DNA of 64,000 nt from Bathymodiolus japonicus methanotrophic gill symbiont (lineage in GTDB: Bacteria > Pseudomonadota > Gammaproteobacteria > Methylococcales > Methylomonadaceae). Numbering within the stretch: position 1 is the first letter of the stretch; every line of letters begins with the position of its first letter. Shown one piece after another: positions 8,431-18,820 of the stretch. The notes under the pieces were generated by a model. The model worked only from the letters and a program-made list of their open reading frames with translations, did no database searches and was not told the DNA's origin. The translations under genes were made by a program, and so were the position numbers. The stretch spans positions 62,001 through 126,000 of the forward strand of contig NZ_BLYC01000003.1 in assembly GCF_019721995.1 (NCBI RefSeq), given 5' to 3'.

Positions 8431-10158
8431 TTAGCTACCTCCTTTGTTTGCAGGAATCATGGCCATTATCTTGGCTCTATTGATAATCAGTAGATAAGCC
8501 AGAAGACCTAAAAGCAGACCAAACATAAGGTTTCTAAATGAATTATCTGCCGCCACATCTATATCTGCAGACCCGGGAGTCACATCTGGCGCAGCAGGGA
8601 CACTGGCTGGAGGTGCGGTATATCCAGAAGCATCTACTTCGCCCAGACTATTCCAGCCATCAATATTTTGCCAGACAGGCAGTTTTCTATCCTGAAATTT
8701 CTTAGTAAACAGAGGAACAATACTCTCACCAATAGTTTTTGGTAAGCCGACTTCATTCAAATATTTTTTATAAACCAGTGCACTAACATTACCGCCCGGG
8801 TTCATACCATTAGTGGTAATACCTTTTTCCCGGTGATCATGAAAAATCCACGCCCCTTGCCCATAACTGTGCAAACCATCATCAGTGGTATTAATTTTTA
8901 AATCATTTCGCTGTGCAGGCGCTATATCATAAACATCACGCATAATCTGGGCAATTGGATTATGCTCTATACCATCATAATGAGTGATCGTCGCTTTGTG
9001 TCCATGCGTATGCAGTGCTAATAGCTCACCAGCACTATTAAATACTCTTAATTTAATATTTTGATCTGGCTCTGCAACAATAATCGACTCCCTTAATGTA
9101 TAAGGAAATGAACGTCCATTCAGTGTAAAGTAATCTTCCGTCGAATTATTCATCTCATATTCACGATTCATTTTCCTGGCGATCAATCGTGGGTCGTTAT
9201 AGTCCTGAATAATACTATGTAATTCCTTATCTATCGCATGATAATGTAAATCATATTCACTATCGTAATCTTCCAGAATCGCTTTTGATGGGTGTCTGAC
9301 CTGACCACCACCTACATTGAAGGTTTGCACCCAGTTATTAGGCCGATTCTCTTCAACAACAAACATACCGACTAAACCCATCGCCAAATGCACATGCGTC
9401 TGTACGTGACAATGGTAAACAAATGTACCCGGAGTACGCGGACGAATTTCATAGGTTTTGCTTTGCCCTGGCAAAACAAACTTATCACTCGTCTGTGGTA
9501 CGCCATCATTACCTTCGCCCGAACTATCTACCCACGGATGATCTACACCATGTAAATGAATAGTGTGCGGAAAATAATGGGTATTTTCTAACTGTATCCA
9601 GATGATGTCACCTTGCTCCACACGTATGACCGGAGAAGGCGCTCTTAATAATGGATTAGCATCGGTACCGACAAAACTACTGGTTGCCATGCCGCGCGAC
9701 TTAGGTGCGAATACCCACATTCCAGGCTGTATACCCGGAGCAATATCAAAAGTTGGTACAACACCTGCAAAGTCAGGCGAATGTCCGTTTAATTCTGCAA
9801 CTTCAAGCTTAATGATGATTAAATCCGGATCACCATCGCCATCCATATCGTTCTTTTTAATTATGCCGTCCATTGCATAATGGGTATTCATCAATGTTTC
9901 CATAGAAACATTATTCGTGCCTTTTACTTCTACTGCAATATTGTACGGATTATCAGGGCTACATCGCAGTGACTCCTGCATTTTGACGCCTTCAATCGTT
10001 TGTGCCTTGCGCCATTCCGGGTTATTTTGATTACAAACCGTTTCTACCTCGCCACGATCCACTTCAATTGTTTTAGGCAAGCCCACTACAGCTGATGCCA
10101 CAAACGGCATCAGCATGAGAGCAGCACCCAATAGTATTCCTAAAGGATTTTTCTGCAT
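8431..10158 (-). CDS. Membrane-anchored multicopper oxidase
   Basis: Start placed at ATG 10158 (MQKNPLGILLG), giving a clean signal peptide; a GTG 9 bp upstream is possible. Copper motifs are HTIHLHGVDHPW, YHCHVQTHVHLAMGLVG, LHTHGHKATITH and GAWIFHDHREKG, matching the four histidine-rich sites of multicopper oxidases. The C-terminus (FRNLMFGLLLGLLAYLLII) is a single membrane helix with a short basic tail, so the catalytic part faces the periplasm. The acidic DMDGDGDPDLIIIK segment near residue 100 resembles a calcium-binding loop. The likely job is oxidation of Cu(I) or an organic substrate; the substrate is not known. It forms a cluster with the cupredoxin downstream. Confidence 0.88.
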   Translation of the reverse strand: MQKNPLGILLGAALMLMPFVASAVVGLPKTIEVDRGEVETVCNQNNPEWRKAQTIEGVKMQESLRCSPDNPYNIAVEVKGTNNVSMETLMNTHYAMDGIIKKNDMDGDGDPDLIIIKLEVAELNGHSPDFAGVVPTFDIAPGIQPGMWVFAPKSRGMATSSFVGTDANPLLRAPSPVIRVEQGDIIWIQLENTHYFPHTIHLHGVDHPWVDSSGEGNDGVPQTSDKFVLPGQSKTYEIRPRTPGTFVYHCHVQTHVHLAMGLVGMFVVEENRPNNWVQTFNVGGGQVRHPSKAILEDYDSEYDLHYHAIDKELHSIIQDYNDPRLIARKMNREYEMNNSTEDYFTLNGRSFPYTLRESIIVAEPDQNIKLRVFNSAGELLALHTHGHKATITHYDGIEHNPIAQIMRDVYDIAPAQRNDLKINTTDDGLHSYGQGAWIFHDHREKGITTNGMNPGGNVSALVYKKYLNEVGLPKTIGESIVPLFTKKFQDRKLPVWQNIDGWNSLGEVDASGYTAPPASVPAAPDVTPGSADIDVAADNSFRNLMFGLLLGLLAYLLIINRAKIMAMIPANKGGS

Positions 10159-10183
10159 TATTAACACTCTTAAATTGAATTTA

Positions 10184-10341
10184 GGGCACCTCTATCAATT
10201 CTGTCTGTGCAGGTATACGTTTAAAATATTTGAGAACAAGGCGAAGTTCGTAGTTAATAGCAAGCTATTAACTAGATTTTCAACGCTTTATCGAATATTT
10301 TAAATGGTTAGATGCCAGTCATGAATTAATAAGAGATGCCC
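10184..10341. repeat. M4 palindromic MITE-like repeat (158 bp)
   Basis: Ends GGGCACCTCTATCAATTC and the near complement of it, with internal arms AAAATATTTGAGAACAAGGCG / CGCTTTATCGAATATTTT and a central AGTTAATAGC/GCTATTAACT hairpin. Fills the spacer between the oxidase gene and the gene upstream, so it lies inside the putative transcript and could form a long RNA hairpin there. Confidence 0.65.
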
Positions 10342-10347
10342 TTTAAT

Positions 10348-10941
10348 TTATACGTCTTTATCTTTACTTAGAATTTCATCTACTTTCGCTTTAAAACCAG
10401 CGTGAGATAAGTAAAGAACATATAGACCCGCTAACGCAAACAAGAAATACATAAACAGACTAGCGTTACTAGTCGCCATTCCTTTACCTGCAACAAAACT
10501 CATATGCGCATCTAGATTATCTGCGTCAGTCGCACCTTTTAGAGTGATATGAATTAAATATTTACCCGGCTCAGGCACACCGTTAGCTAGCTTCAACACA
10601 ACAGTTCCTGATTTATGTTTTTTTGCTGCCTGAAAAAATACGCGCTTACCTTCTGGCTCTTTTGTAACTTCAAATTCTACCGCTCTATTGCGGTATCTAA
10701 CATCTTGATAATCAAAAACTAACTGGGTTAAGGTGTCTGTATTAGGAAGATTCCCACAAAATTCTTCAGCAGGAAATGCAACAGGTTGATACGCCGTGTA
10801 GTGGATCCAATGCTCCGGCTCTAACTCAAATTTACACTGATCAGTGTCAGTACCTGCCGCCCCACCATGTGCCCATAGTGTTGCAGAAAATAACATGCCT
10901 AACAGAGCTATAAAACTTTTTCTCATCATACTGTTTGTCAT
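10348..10941 (-). CDS. Secreted protein of copper cluster, C-terminal membrane helix
   Basis: Not assigned to a named family. Signal peptide MRKSFIALLGMLFSATLWA (an alternative start at the second or third Met is possible), mature start HGGAAGTDTDQC. The mature domain reads as a beta-sandwich, with two cysteines (DQCKFELEPEHW, EEFCGNL) and ends in GKYLIHITLKG, a pattern like copper-resistance or cupredoxin-like modules. Near the C-terminus is a membrane helix (LFMYFLFALAGLYVLYLSHAG). Same strand as the oxidase and cupredoxin and separated from them only by repeat M4, so it likely belongs to the same pathway. Confidence 0.7.
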   Translation of the reverse strand: MTNSMMRKSFIALLGMLFSATLWAHGGAAGTDTDQCKFELEPEHWIHYTAYQPVAFPAEEFCGNLPNTDTLTQLVFDYQDVRYRNRAVEFEVTKEPEGKRVFFQAAKKHKSGTVVLKLANGVPEPGKYLIHITLKGATDADNLDAHMSFVAGKGMATSNASLFMYFLFALAGLYVLYLSHAGFKAKVDEILSKDKDV

Positions 10942-11200
10942 AATTGCTTCCCCTATAAATTATTTTATTATAATTCTAAAATGTTTTTCACGTCACTGAC
11001 TCAACGATGCTACAAAAACAACCACAAACTTTATCATATTGAATTCGACAAAGAAAGAACATCTCCAGATTTAAGTCAATAACGAAATGTTATTATATCA
11101 TAATATTCTAATACTGCTATTGCTATCGTGCTCCTATTTCCGTAGAATTTTCGTGTTTTCCTTATTTCCCCAATAATTTACGCACATCAAGGCTTTAAAT
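10942..11200. promoter_or_regulatory. Divergent intergenic region, copper cluster / pgi
   Basis: 259 bp AT-rich spacer between two divergent genes; it must hold promoters for both. No operator could be named. TATAAATTATTTTATTATAA near 10955-10980 could serve as -10 region for the minus-strand cluster, which is a guess. Confidence 0.4.
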
Positions 11201-12826
11201 ATGTCTAACCTCACCAACTCTCCTGAATGGCTAACTTTAAAAAAACATCAGAAGCGAATTGACCAGCTTGATATAAGAGATTTATTTGATGCTAACCCTA
11301 ACCGGTTCACTAACTATAGTATTAAATTTGAGGACTTGTTATTTGATTATTCAAAAAACAGAATCACAGATGAAACCATCGTATTACTGCTAAACCTGGC
11401 AAAATCACGCGACTTAAAAGATCATATTGAAGATATGTTTACCGGTAAACGTATTAACAAGACAGAAAACCGGGCAGTCTTACATACCGCTCTACGCAAC
11501 CGTAGCAACAGCCCCGTTTATGTTGACGGTATCGATGTTATGCCAGAGGTAAACCAAGCCTTAGAAAAAATGCGCAACTTTTGTGATCGCGTGCATTCTG
11601 GCGAACTTAAAGGCTACACTGGCAAAGCAATCACAGATATTGTTAATATCGGTATCGGCGGCTCTGACTTAGGCCCAAAAATGGTTACCAGGGCACTCAC
11701 CCCATACGCAATCAAAGGCATTGGGGTTCATTACGTATCTAATATTGACCGTACTGATTTAAATGAAACACTGGCGCAATTATCAGCCGAAACCACTTTG
11801 TTTTTAGTCGCATCGAAAACCTTTAGCACCCAGGAGACTATGGTTAACGCTAAAGCCGCCCGCTCATGGTTACTAGAGCATGCGCATGATAACTCAGCAG
11901 TAGCAAAGCACTTTGTCGCACTGTCTACGCACAAAAAAAATGTCACTGAATTCGGTATAGACCCTGATAATATGTTTAAGTTTTGGGACTGGGTCGGTGG
12001 TCGCTACTCGCTCTGGTCTTCTATTGGACTGTCTATCGCCCTATATCTAGGCATGGATAATTTCGAGCAGTTACTCGAAGGCGCGCACGAAGCCGATAAG
12101 CATTTTCGTAACGAACATTTTGCCACCAATATTCCGGTAATTATGGGATTGTTAGGCATCTGGTATAACAATTTCTATCATTCTGATTCGCATGCCTTAT
12201 TACCTTATGACCACCATCTGGAGTTCTTTTCCGCCTATTTCCAGCAAGGCGATATGGAGAGTAATGGTAAGAGTGTTGATATGAACGGCAACCGTGCGGA
12301 CTATAGCACTGGGCCTATTATCTGGGGACAACCTGGCACTAATGGACAACATGCGTTCTACCAGCTTATTCATCAAGGCACCAAGGTTATTCCATGTGAC
12401 TTTATCGCACCAGCAAAAAGCCATCATAATGACACCGATTGCCACGATATTTTGATTTCTAATTTCCTTGCACAGACCGAAGCACTGATGAAAGGTAAAA
12501 CTGAAGAAGAGGTCAAGGCAGACCTGGGCGATCATGCAAGCAAGCTGCTCGTGGCGGCTAAAGTATTTTCTGGAAATAGACCCACAAATTCATTCCTGTT
12601 TGAACAGCTAGACCCTTATTCTCTTGGACGCTTACTTGCCTTTTATGAACACAAGATTTTTGTGCAGGGGAAAATATGGAATATTAATAGCTACGACCAA
12701 ATGGGCGTGGAATTAGGTAAAGTATTAGCTCAGGCTATCACACCTGAGCTTAAAGGTGATCAGCCGGTAACAAACCATGACAGCTCAACTAATGGACTGA
12801 TCAATTATTACAAGAAAATACGTTAG
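11201..12826 (+). CDS. pgi: Glucose-6-phosphate isomerase
   Basis: Interconverts glucose 6-phosphate and fructose 6-phosphate in glycolysis and gluconeogenesis, in the cytoplasm. Family signatures are present: [16 protein letters not shown] (first SIS domain), [13 protein letters not shown], the signature [20 protein letters not shown] (with the catalytic Arg), [32 protein letters not shown], and the C-terminal [12 protein letters not shown] with catalytic Lys region downstream. Length 541 aa is near the family's usual 545-550. Start follows the ATG of [11 protein letters not shown] broken mltF starts 2 bp after the stop, so the two were probably cotranscribed. Confidence 0.95.
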   Translation: MSNLTNSPEWLTLKKHQKRIDQLDIRDLFDANPNRFTNYSIKFEDLLFDYSKNRITDETIVLLLNLAKSRDLKDHIEDMFTGKRINKTENRAVLHTALRNRSNSPVYVDGIDVMPEVNQALEKMRNFCDRVHSGELKGYTGKAITDIVNIGIGGSDLGPKMVTRALTPYAIKGIGVHYVSNIDRTDLNETLAQLSAETTLFLVASKTFSTQETMVNAKAARSWLLEHAHDNSAVAKHFVALSTHKKNVTEFGIDPDNMFKFWDWVGGRYSLWSSIGLSIALYLGMDNFEQLLEGAHEADKHFRNEHFATNIPVIMGLLGIWYNNFYHSDSHALLPYDHHLEFFSAYFQQGDMESNGKSVDMNGNRADYSTGPIIWGQPGTNGQHAFYQLIHQGTKVIPCDFIAPAKSHHNDTDCHDILISNFLAQTEALMKGKTEEEVKADLGDHASKLLVAAKVFSGNRPTNSFLFEQLDPYSLGRLLAFYEHKIFVQGKIWNINSYDQMGVELGKVLAQAITPELKGDQPVTNHDSSTNGLINYYKKIR

Positions 12827-12903
12827 CCTTGCATTTTTATCTGCGTCTCGGACTCGGGCTTGCGTTTGCCTGCCTGAGTGCCTGTGATCAAAAAACACAG
12901 CAG

Positions 12904-12913
12904 CCCCCCCCCC
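12904..12913 (+). repeat. Poly-C tract (10 C) in mltF leader
   Basis: A homopolymer of ten C directly after the lipoprotein signal. With 8 or 11 C the signal peptide would be in frame with the rest of mltF; with 10 it reads into TAA at 12928. It could be a phase-variable tract or a sequencing error. Confidence 0.7.
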
Positions 12914-13925
12914 TCTTTCCGAAAAATTAACACCCTCGCTGAATCAGCTTGAGCAGGTTAAAGAATCGGGAGTACTTACCGTATTAACCCGTTACGACCC
13001 AACCACCTACTACGAAAGTGCCAATGGCTTTTCCGGCCTGGAATATGATTTAGTACAACTATTTGCCGAACACTTACAGGTTAAAACAGCTTATATTCTT
13101 CCAGATACTTTCGCCGCTATTTTACAAAAAACTCGTAGTGGCGAGGCGGACTTTTCTGCAGCCGGTATTAGCATTACCGAAGAGCGCAAACAGCATTTCT
13201 TATTCCCTCCCGCTTATCAGCAAATTTCCGAACAACTGATTTGCCGCTCTGGCACCCACCGCCCTAAAGATGCCAAAGATCTGGTGAATGGTATCCTCGA
13301 AGCTGTTAAAGGCACTAGCCATATGCAAACACTAGAGAAACTCAAGCAAAGCATCCCGGAATTACAATGGCAGTCTAATGCTACTCTGGATACCGATGGT
13401 CTGCTCTACCTGCTAAATGAACGATTAATCGACTACACCATTGCCGATTCCAATCAAATGACTTTAATCCGCCGCTTTTACCCCAAGCTAAATGTCGCTT
13501 TTTACATCAGTCCCATCCGCTATCTTGCCTGGGCATTTAAAAAATCTGATGATTTAAGCCTGTATAATGAAGCAGTCATCTTTTTTAATAAAATTAAAAA
13601 AAACCATCGCCTAGAGCAATTAATTGAGCGGCACTACGGACATACCCGCAATATTAAATATGTAGGCAACTGTACTTTTCGCCTACATTTTCAAAGTCAC
13701 CTGCCGCAATATCAGGCATTATTTCAAAGCGCTGCCGACCAACACGAATTTGACTGGCGCTTATTGGCAGCGATCGGCTACCAGGAATCACACTGGAATA
13801 AACATGCCGTTTCACCAACGGGTGTAAAAGGCTCAATGATGCTCACCCAGGCAACTGCCAGCCAGGTCGGTGTTGCTGACCGTACCGACCCCAGGGAAAG
13901 TATTTTTGGCGGAGCACTCTACTTA

Positions 13926-14128
13926 CTGAAGTTTCCCAATAATTATTTATGGTAAAATTGAAACTATGCTACAACTATATGAAAAAATAGTCTTTTCATT
14001 CGTTTCAAATGCTATTGCCTAAGGGGAATTAAGTAGGGGTTTGCTATAAACATTGCAAAACCACCTAAAATAAACCTCGATACACCAGCATTGTGTATTT
14101 CAGCTACTCAATAATTGGAAAACTTCAG
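13926..14128. mobile_element. M1 MITE (203 bp) in mltF
   Basis: Ends CTGAAGTTTCCCAATAATT and its complement; target duplication TCTACTTA on both sides (8 bp). The mltF reading frame is whole again when element and one duplicate are removed, showing the insertion is precise. Confidence 0.92.
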
Positions 14129-14569
14129 TCTACTTAAAGCAACGTCTGAAGAAAATTCCAGTTCGTATTCCAGAACCAGACCGCACCTGGTTTGCGCTGG
14201 CTTCATACAATATCGGCTTTGGGCATTTAGAAGATGCACGAATTATTACCCAGAAGCTCGGCAAAAAACCGGACAAATGGATTGACGTTAAACAATCCCT
14301 GCCTCTATTAAGTAAACAGGAGTGGTTTTCCAAAACTAAACATGGCTATGCCCGAGGAAAAGAACCAGTAATCTATGTTGATAATATCCGCAGTTATCTG
14401 GATCTGTTAATTTGGTATACCCTCCATAAAGAAGTGAAAGAGGGCCTGGCTATGCCCACTATTTTATCACCGGATAATTGATTTAAGTTTTTGCCGGACA
14501 AGCGCTTTTTGGTCTTAGGAATTCATGCTATTCTCTAGCACTCTTTGACTAAAACTGGACTTATTCACA

Positions 14570-14889
14570 TGCTACGTAAAATCTTAACCCTTCTTGCACT
14601 TAGTACTACTTTAATCGGCTGTGCACATACGTCTGGTGGGATTCCTGCATCAAATATCCCTTTATAACTAGGTAGTTACCGTATCTGAGGTAAAGCTGTA
14701 GGCGGTGATTGTCAATACAGAATACTAGGTATTATTCCAGTAACAGGCGGCAACCAAACGAATTCAGCGCTAGAAGATGCACTTACCGATGTTTCCGCCA
14801 CCACGGCTCTAATTCAAATAACCTCAGACACATATTTATGGAGCAATACCTGCACACAGGCTCATGCCACGGCAGTTGCAGCAAATTAA
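14570..14889 (+). pseudogene. TRL-like lipoprotein with two internal stops
   Basis: Reads MLRKILTLLALSTTLIGC, a lipoprotein signal with lipobox LIGC, followed in the same frame by TAA (14666) and TGA (14690) and then a continuous stretch GKAVGGDCQYRILGIIPVTGG...NSALEDALTDVSATTALIQ...SNTCTQAHATAVA to a final TAA. The pattern (small lipoprotein, Gly-rich core, ALEDAL, closing Cys with TA.A) resembles TRL-like family proteins. No frameshift is needed, only two substitutions to repair it. The gene is probably a recent pseudogene. Confidence 0.6.
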
Positions 14890-15031
14890 ACAGTATAGAT
14901 AGCATCCTGCGCTAAATAGCGGTAGAATGCGATTTATCAGAAAACAGTGCTTGAACTCGCGCCAAATCTCTTTGTTATCAGCTGTTATTCTGTTATCGCC
15001 ATATATTTATTATTTATTAAGGAGTTTCAAA

Positions 15032-15235
15032 ATGGCAACGGGTAAAGTAAAGTGGTTTAACAACACCAAAGGCTTTGGTTTTATAGAACAGTCTGACGGT
15101 GGCGATGATGTTTTTGTACATCACTCAGTAATCCAGGGTGACGGATTTAAAACTCTAGAGCCTAATCAAACAGTTACATATGATGTAGAGTCTGGGGAAA
15201 AAGGTTTATCTGCGGTTAATGTCAGTGCGCAGTAA
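15032..15235 (+). CDS. cspA: Cold-shock protein, CspA family
   Basis: 67 residue single cold-shock domain that binds single-stranded RNA/DNA and acts as RNA chaperone. RNP1 is KGFGFI and RNP2 is [24 protein letters not shown] and [10 protein letters not shown] are standard. An AAGGAG ribosome-binding site lies 7 bp upstream of the ATG. Csp genes often have long regulatory leaders; about 130 bp upstream (14900-15031) has no other gene. It ends at a bidirectional terminator shared with cobQ. Confidence 0.93.
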   Translation: MATGKVKWFNNTKGFGFIEQSDGGDDVFVHHSVIQGDGFKTLEPNQTVTYDVESGEKGLSAVNVSAQ

Positions 15236-15252
15236 TAAATCAGCAATTAAGA

Positions 15253-15281
15253 AAAAGGCTCCATTACGGAGCCTTTTTTTT
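15253..15281. terminator. Bidirectional terminator between cspA and cobQ
   Basis: Stem AAGGCTCC / GGAGCCTT with loop ATTAC, A run on the left and T run on the right, so it can end transcripts from both convergent genes. The last codons of cobQ (GKKKAP) lie inside this hairpin. Confidence 0.9.
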
Positions 15282-16748
15282 GCCTGCCATATAAGTCTGA
15301 CATTTTTCCTCCAGCATGGGCATATTCATAAACTCACTAACCGTTGCTGCCATAAGCTCGATACCCTGTTCACTTAAAGCATCAAAATCAACAGGTTGAA
15401 TATCTCGTGCACCTGCCCACTTAAATAATGCAGTGCAGGCATCAGGACTATCAAACAAACCATGTAAATAGCTACCTAAAATTTGCTGATCTGCTGACAT
15501 ACAGCCTTCCATCCCACCCTTATCCAGCTTAATCAATGGGTTTAACAATGCCAGCCCTGTCGAAATTCCGGCATGTATTTCATAGCCCTTAACGGGCACA
15601 TCTGACATTAACAGCGTGCCAGTAACATTGCTTAACTGCTTGTCATTGGTCAAGGTTGTTTGCATCTCCAGTAGATCTAGCCCTGGGCTGGAGCCGGGCT
15701 GCCCCTCAATGCCATACGGGTCATGAATCATAGTACCCAGCATTTGATAACCACCACAGATCCCCATAAGCTTCCCTGCATAGCGCAGATGGCGAAAGAT
15801 AGTTGCCTCCCAACCTGTTTCTTTGAGCCATGCGAGGTCATCGCGTACTGATTTACTACCTGGTAGAATAATCAAATCTGCATTGCCCGCTAAATCAGGA
15901 CTACTGCAAAATTGAATATTCACTGCCTCATTCAAGCGTAACACATCAAAATCAGTATGATTACTCATACGCGGCAATCGTGGCACAACGATATTAAATG
16001 CTCGCTTCTGAGTTGTCGCTTGCCCGACTACCACGCTATCTTCAGACTGCAAATACAAATTATGCAAATAAGGTAACACGCCAAATACTGGCTTGCCAGT
16101 GCGTTGCTCCAGCCAGTCTATGCCAGGTTGTAAAATATCGATATCACCACGAAAACGATTGATAACAAAACCAAGGATACGCGGCTGTTCGGATAAACTT
16201 AATAATTCCAAAGTGCCGACTAAATGCGCAAATACTCCACCTCTATCAATATCTGCCACTAAAATAACCGGACAATCTACCGCTTCAGCAAAGCCCATAT
16301 TGGCCACGTCACCCTGTCTTAAATTGATTTCAGCCGGGCTTCCTGACCCTTCTACAATAATGCGCTGATACTTGCCTTGTAAACGCTGGAATGAATCCAG
16401 CACTATAGGCATCGCCTGTGTCTTGTAAGCATGATAAGCTTTAGCGCCGAGATTCTTATACACTTTCCCCTGCATAATGACCTGCGCGGTTTTATCCGAA
16501 TTAGGCTTGAGCAAAACCGGGTTCATATCAGTATGCGGGGCGAGACCACATGCCCGCGCCTGTACCGCCTGGGCCCTGCCTATTTCTCCACCATCAGCTG
16601 TGACCGCACTATTGAGCGCCATATTCTGGGGCTTAAAAGGTGCAACGCGGGCCCCCTGTTGTAGATAATAACGACACAGTCCTGTTACCAATGCGCTTTT
16701 TCCGGCATCAGACGTAGTCCCCTGTACCATTAATGTTATTGCTTGCAT
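15264..16748 (-). CDS. cobQ: Cobyric acid synthase
   Basis: Amidates adenosylcobyrinic a,c-diamide at positions b, d, e and g, using glutamine and ATP, in cobalamin synthesis. N-terminal P-loop of the DTBS-like type ([20 protein letters not shown]), [23 protein letters not shown] and [14 protein letters not shown] follow; the C-terminal glutamine amidotransferase domain has the nucleophile in [12 protein letters not shown] and the His in GSYLHGLFD. Length 494 is usual. The start ATG opens [13 protein letters not shown]. The divergent cbiB starts 56 bp away, so the two share a promoter region at 16749-16804. Confidence 0.95.
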   Translation of the reverse strand: MQAITLMVQGTTSDAGKSALVTGLCRYYLQQGARVAPFKPQNMALNSAVTADGGEIGRAQAVQARACGLAPHTDMNPVLLKPNSDKTAQVIMQGKVYKNLGAKAYHAYKTQAMPIVLDSFQRLQGKYQRIIVEGSGSPAEINLRQGDVANMGFAEAVDCPVILVADIDRGGVFAHLVGTLELLSLSEQPRILGFVINRFRGDIDILQPGIDWLEQRTGKPVFGVLPYLHNLYLQSEDSVVVGQATTQKRAFNIVVPRLPRMSNHTDFDVLRLNEAVNIQFCSSPDLAGNADLIILPGSKSVRDDLAWLKETGWEATIFRHLRYAGKLMGICGGYQMLGTMIHDPYGIEGQPGSSPGLDLLEMQTTLTNDKQLSNVTGTLLMSDVPVKGYEIHAGISTGLALLNPLIKLDKGGMEGCMSADQQILGSYLHGLFDSPDACTALFKWAGARDIQPVDFDALSEQGIELMAATVSEFMNMPMLEEKCQTYMAGKKKAP

Positions 16749-16804
16749 TTATTGTCCTTTAATGGCATTGTTGCAGCCCTTTTATTGATTAAGACTTGTG
16801 GCTA

Positions 16805-17722
16805 ATGACTGTTGCACTTGCCCTGTTAATTGCTTTAATACTCGATGCGATTTTTGGCGAACCCAAAAAAGTCCATCCTCTGGTGTTATTTGGTGCATGG
16901 GCTAGCAGGATTGAAGAGTGGCTTATTTTACCTAGAGATAGGGTGAGTATAAATCAAAAGTTCCATGGACTACTCGCATTAATGCTTAGCGTGCTACCGA
17001 TTTTCGGAGTAATATTGATCCTCGTGCAATGGCCGTTATTCAATGAACTGTTAAGCTCGGTGCTGCTTTACTTATGCATTGCCCCAAACAGTTTAAGACA
17101 GCATACCTTAGATATTTATCAACCCTTGCAAAAAGGCAATCTACCCCAGGCTCGACAGGCCATTGCCATGATCGTGAGCCGTGAAACGCAACAAATGGAT
17201 GCTCAGGCAATCCGTAAAGCAACCATTGAAAGCACGCTGGAAAATGGTGTCGATGCGATTTTTGCGCCTATATTCTGGTTTGTTATCGCAGGCCCAGCAG
17301 GGGCTATATTTTATCGCTTAAGTAACACCTTAGATGCCATGTGGGGGTATAAAAATACGCGTTACTATCACTTTGGTTACGCTCCTGCCCGCCTAGATGA
17401 TATTCTAAACTGGATACCCGCGCGCTTAACTGCCCTAAGCTATCTATTACTCGGCGATAGCCAAAAAGCCTGGTTCTGTTATCGACAGCAAAGTCCGCTT
17501 TGTGAAAGCCCTAATGCCGGTGTTGTCATGAGTGCCGGTGCGGGGTGCTTAAATGTAAAACTCGGAGGCTCCGCGATTTACCATGGTCAGCTAAAAAACA
17601 AGCCATTATTGGGAACTGGGCGCTCAGCTACAAATCAGGATATCCTGCGTGCCAATCACTTAATTCTATTGACCACTCTGCTCTGGCTGGCACTTATTAG
17701 CCTGGGAGAGTTTCTTGCTTAA
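16805..17722 (+). CDS. cbiB: Adenosylcobinamide-phosphate synthase
   Basis: Membrane enzyme (CbiB/CobD) that attaches aminopropanol phosphate to cobyric acid. Several hydrophobic helices; family blocks ALILDAIFGEPKKVHPLVLFGAWA at the start, MIVSRETQQMDAQAIRKATIESTLENGVDAIFAPIFWF in the middle, RLSNTLDAMWGYKN, ARLDDILNWIPARLTAL and NAGVVMSAGAGCLNVKLGG later. The start may be ATG 16805 or TTG 16796. The stop overlaps the start of the aminotransferase-like gene by 8 bp, indicating translational coupling. Confidence 0.93.
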   Translation: MTVALALLIALILDAIFGEPKKVHPLVLFGAWASRIEEWLILPRDRVSINQKFHGLLALMLSVLPIFGVILILVQWPLFNELLSSVLLYLCIAPNSLRQHTLDIYQPLQKGNLPQARQAIAMIVSRETQQMDAQAIRKATIESTLENGVDAIFAPIFWFVIAGPAGAIFYRLSNTLDAMWGYKNTRYYHFGYAPARLDDILNWIPARLTALSYLLLGDSQKAWFCYRQQSPLCESPNAGVVMSAGAGCLNVKLGGSAIYHGQLKNKPLLGTGRSATNQDILRANHLILLTTLLWLALISLGEFLA

Positions 17723-18716
17723 ACATGGCGGGCGCTTATTGGAAGCAGCACAACAATACCAAATCCCCTTAAGCAAATGGTTAGACCTTTCCACAGGGAT
17801 CAACCCCAACGGCTACCTTGTTCCGGTTATTCCAGATTCCATCTGGCAACGCCTACCAGAAGAGCAAGACGGTCTGATTGCTGCGGCTCAGGAATACTAC
17901 CAATGCCAGTCACTACTAGCAGTCGCAGGTTCACAGGCAGCCATTCAAAGCTTGCCGTTATTGCGCCCCACCTGCACAACCGGCATCGTTACACCCACGT
18001 ATGCTGAACACGCTTATGCCTGGGAAAAAGCAGGGCATAACATATTAACACTGGCTGCTAATGAAATTGATCAGCAGATTAATCAATTAGATACCTTGAT
18101 TCTAGTGAACCCAAACAACCCCACTGCCGACACATATACATATAGGCAATGCCTGACATGGCTAGAGGTTTTACAACAAAGACAGGGCTGGCTGATTATT
18201 GATGAGGCATTTATCGATTGCACTCCCGAATTAAGCCTCTGCAAGCTAGCGCCTTTAAAAGGCTTGATTATCTTGCGCTCTTTAGGGAAATTTTTCGGTT
18301 TAGCCGGACTAAGAGCCGGCTTTGTTTTAGCCGAACCGGACATATTAAATAAGCTACAAGAATTACTCGGTCCCTGGACACTGAGTAACCCAGGCCGCTT
18401 TGTATGTACTTATGCCTTGCATGATACCGCATGGCAAGAACAGTCCCGCCGGCTATTACAACAACAAGGCCTACGCTTAAGCGCGCTACTAACTAAGTAT
18501 CAATTAAAGCCCACTGGCTCCACTCAGCTATTCCAGTGGGTACGCACTGATCATGCCGCACTTATACACCAGCAACTGGCTAAACAAGCGGTCTTTACCC
18601 GGCTTTTTAATCAGCCACCCAGCCTGCGCTTTGGTTTACCTACCGATGAAGCGGATTGGCAGCAATTAGCATCGGCTTTACAAATTCTTGCCAACCTAGA
18701 TATTCACAACCATTAA
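17715..18716 (+). CDS. cobC: Threonine-phosphate decarboxylase (cobalamin)
   Basis: PLP-dependent enzyme of fold type I (CobC in Pseudomonas naming, CobD in Salmonella) making (R)-1-amino-2-propanol phosphate, the substrate of CbiB just upstream. TTG start giving LKHGGRLLEAAQQYQIPLSKWLDLSTGINPNG, the typical N-terminus. PLP features: NPNNPTAD, IIDEAFIDCTPE and the lysine in LRSLGKFFGLAGLRAGF. Length 333 is normal. The 8 bp overlap with cbiB fits their consecutive steps. The downstream side is cut by M1 21 bp after the stop, so any further operon gene has been displaced. Confidence 0.93.
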   Translation: MLKHGGRLLEAAQQYQIPLSKWLDLSTGINPNGYLVPVIPDSIWQRLPEEQDGLIAAAQEYYQCQSLLAVAGSQAAIQSLPLLRPTCTTGIVTPTYAEHAYAWEKAGHNILTLAANEIDQQINQLDTLILVNPNNPTADTYTYRQCLTWLEVLQQRQGWLIIDEAFIDCTPELSLCKLAPLKGLIILRSLGKFFGLAGLRAGFVLAEPDILNKLQELLGPWTLSNPGRFVCTYALHDTAWQEQSRRLLQQQGLRLSALLTKYQLKPTGSTQLFQWVRTDHAALIHQQLAKQAVFTRLFNQPPSLRFGLPTDEADWQQLASALQILANLDIHNH

Positions 18717-18820
18717 ACTAAGGAATTATTAATTTAACTGAAGTTTCCCAATTATTGAGTAGCTGAAATACACAATGCTGGTGTATCGAGGTTTATTTTA
18801 GGTGGTTTTGCCATGTTTAT

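Larger units (their letters stand above)
12829..14481 (+). pseudogene. mltF: Membrane-bound lytic transglycosylase F (broken twice)
   Basis: MltF cleaves peptidoglycan glycan strands at the outer membrane. Probable TTG start at 12829 gives a signal ending in the lipobox LSAC. A solute-binding-like domain follows (TVLTRYDPTTYYES to about 13640), then the transglycosylase domain with catalytic Glu in AIGYQESHWN, SPTGVKGSMML and, after the break, [18 protein letters not shown]. Two lesions: a run of ten C at 12904-12913 shifts the frame by one right after the lipobox, and M1 (13926-14128) splits the catalytic domain between ALYL and KQRLKKIP. Removing M1 and one copy of TCTACTTA rejoins it. Inactive as it stands. 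Confidence 0.9.
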
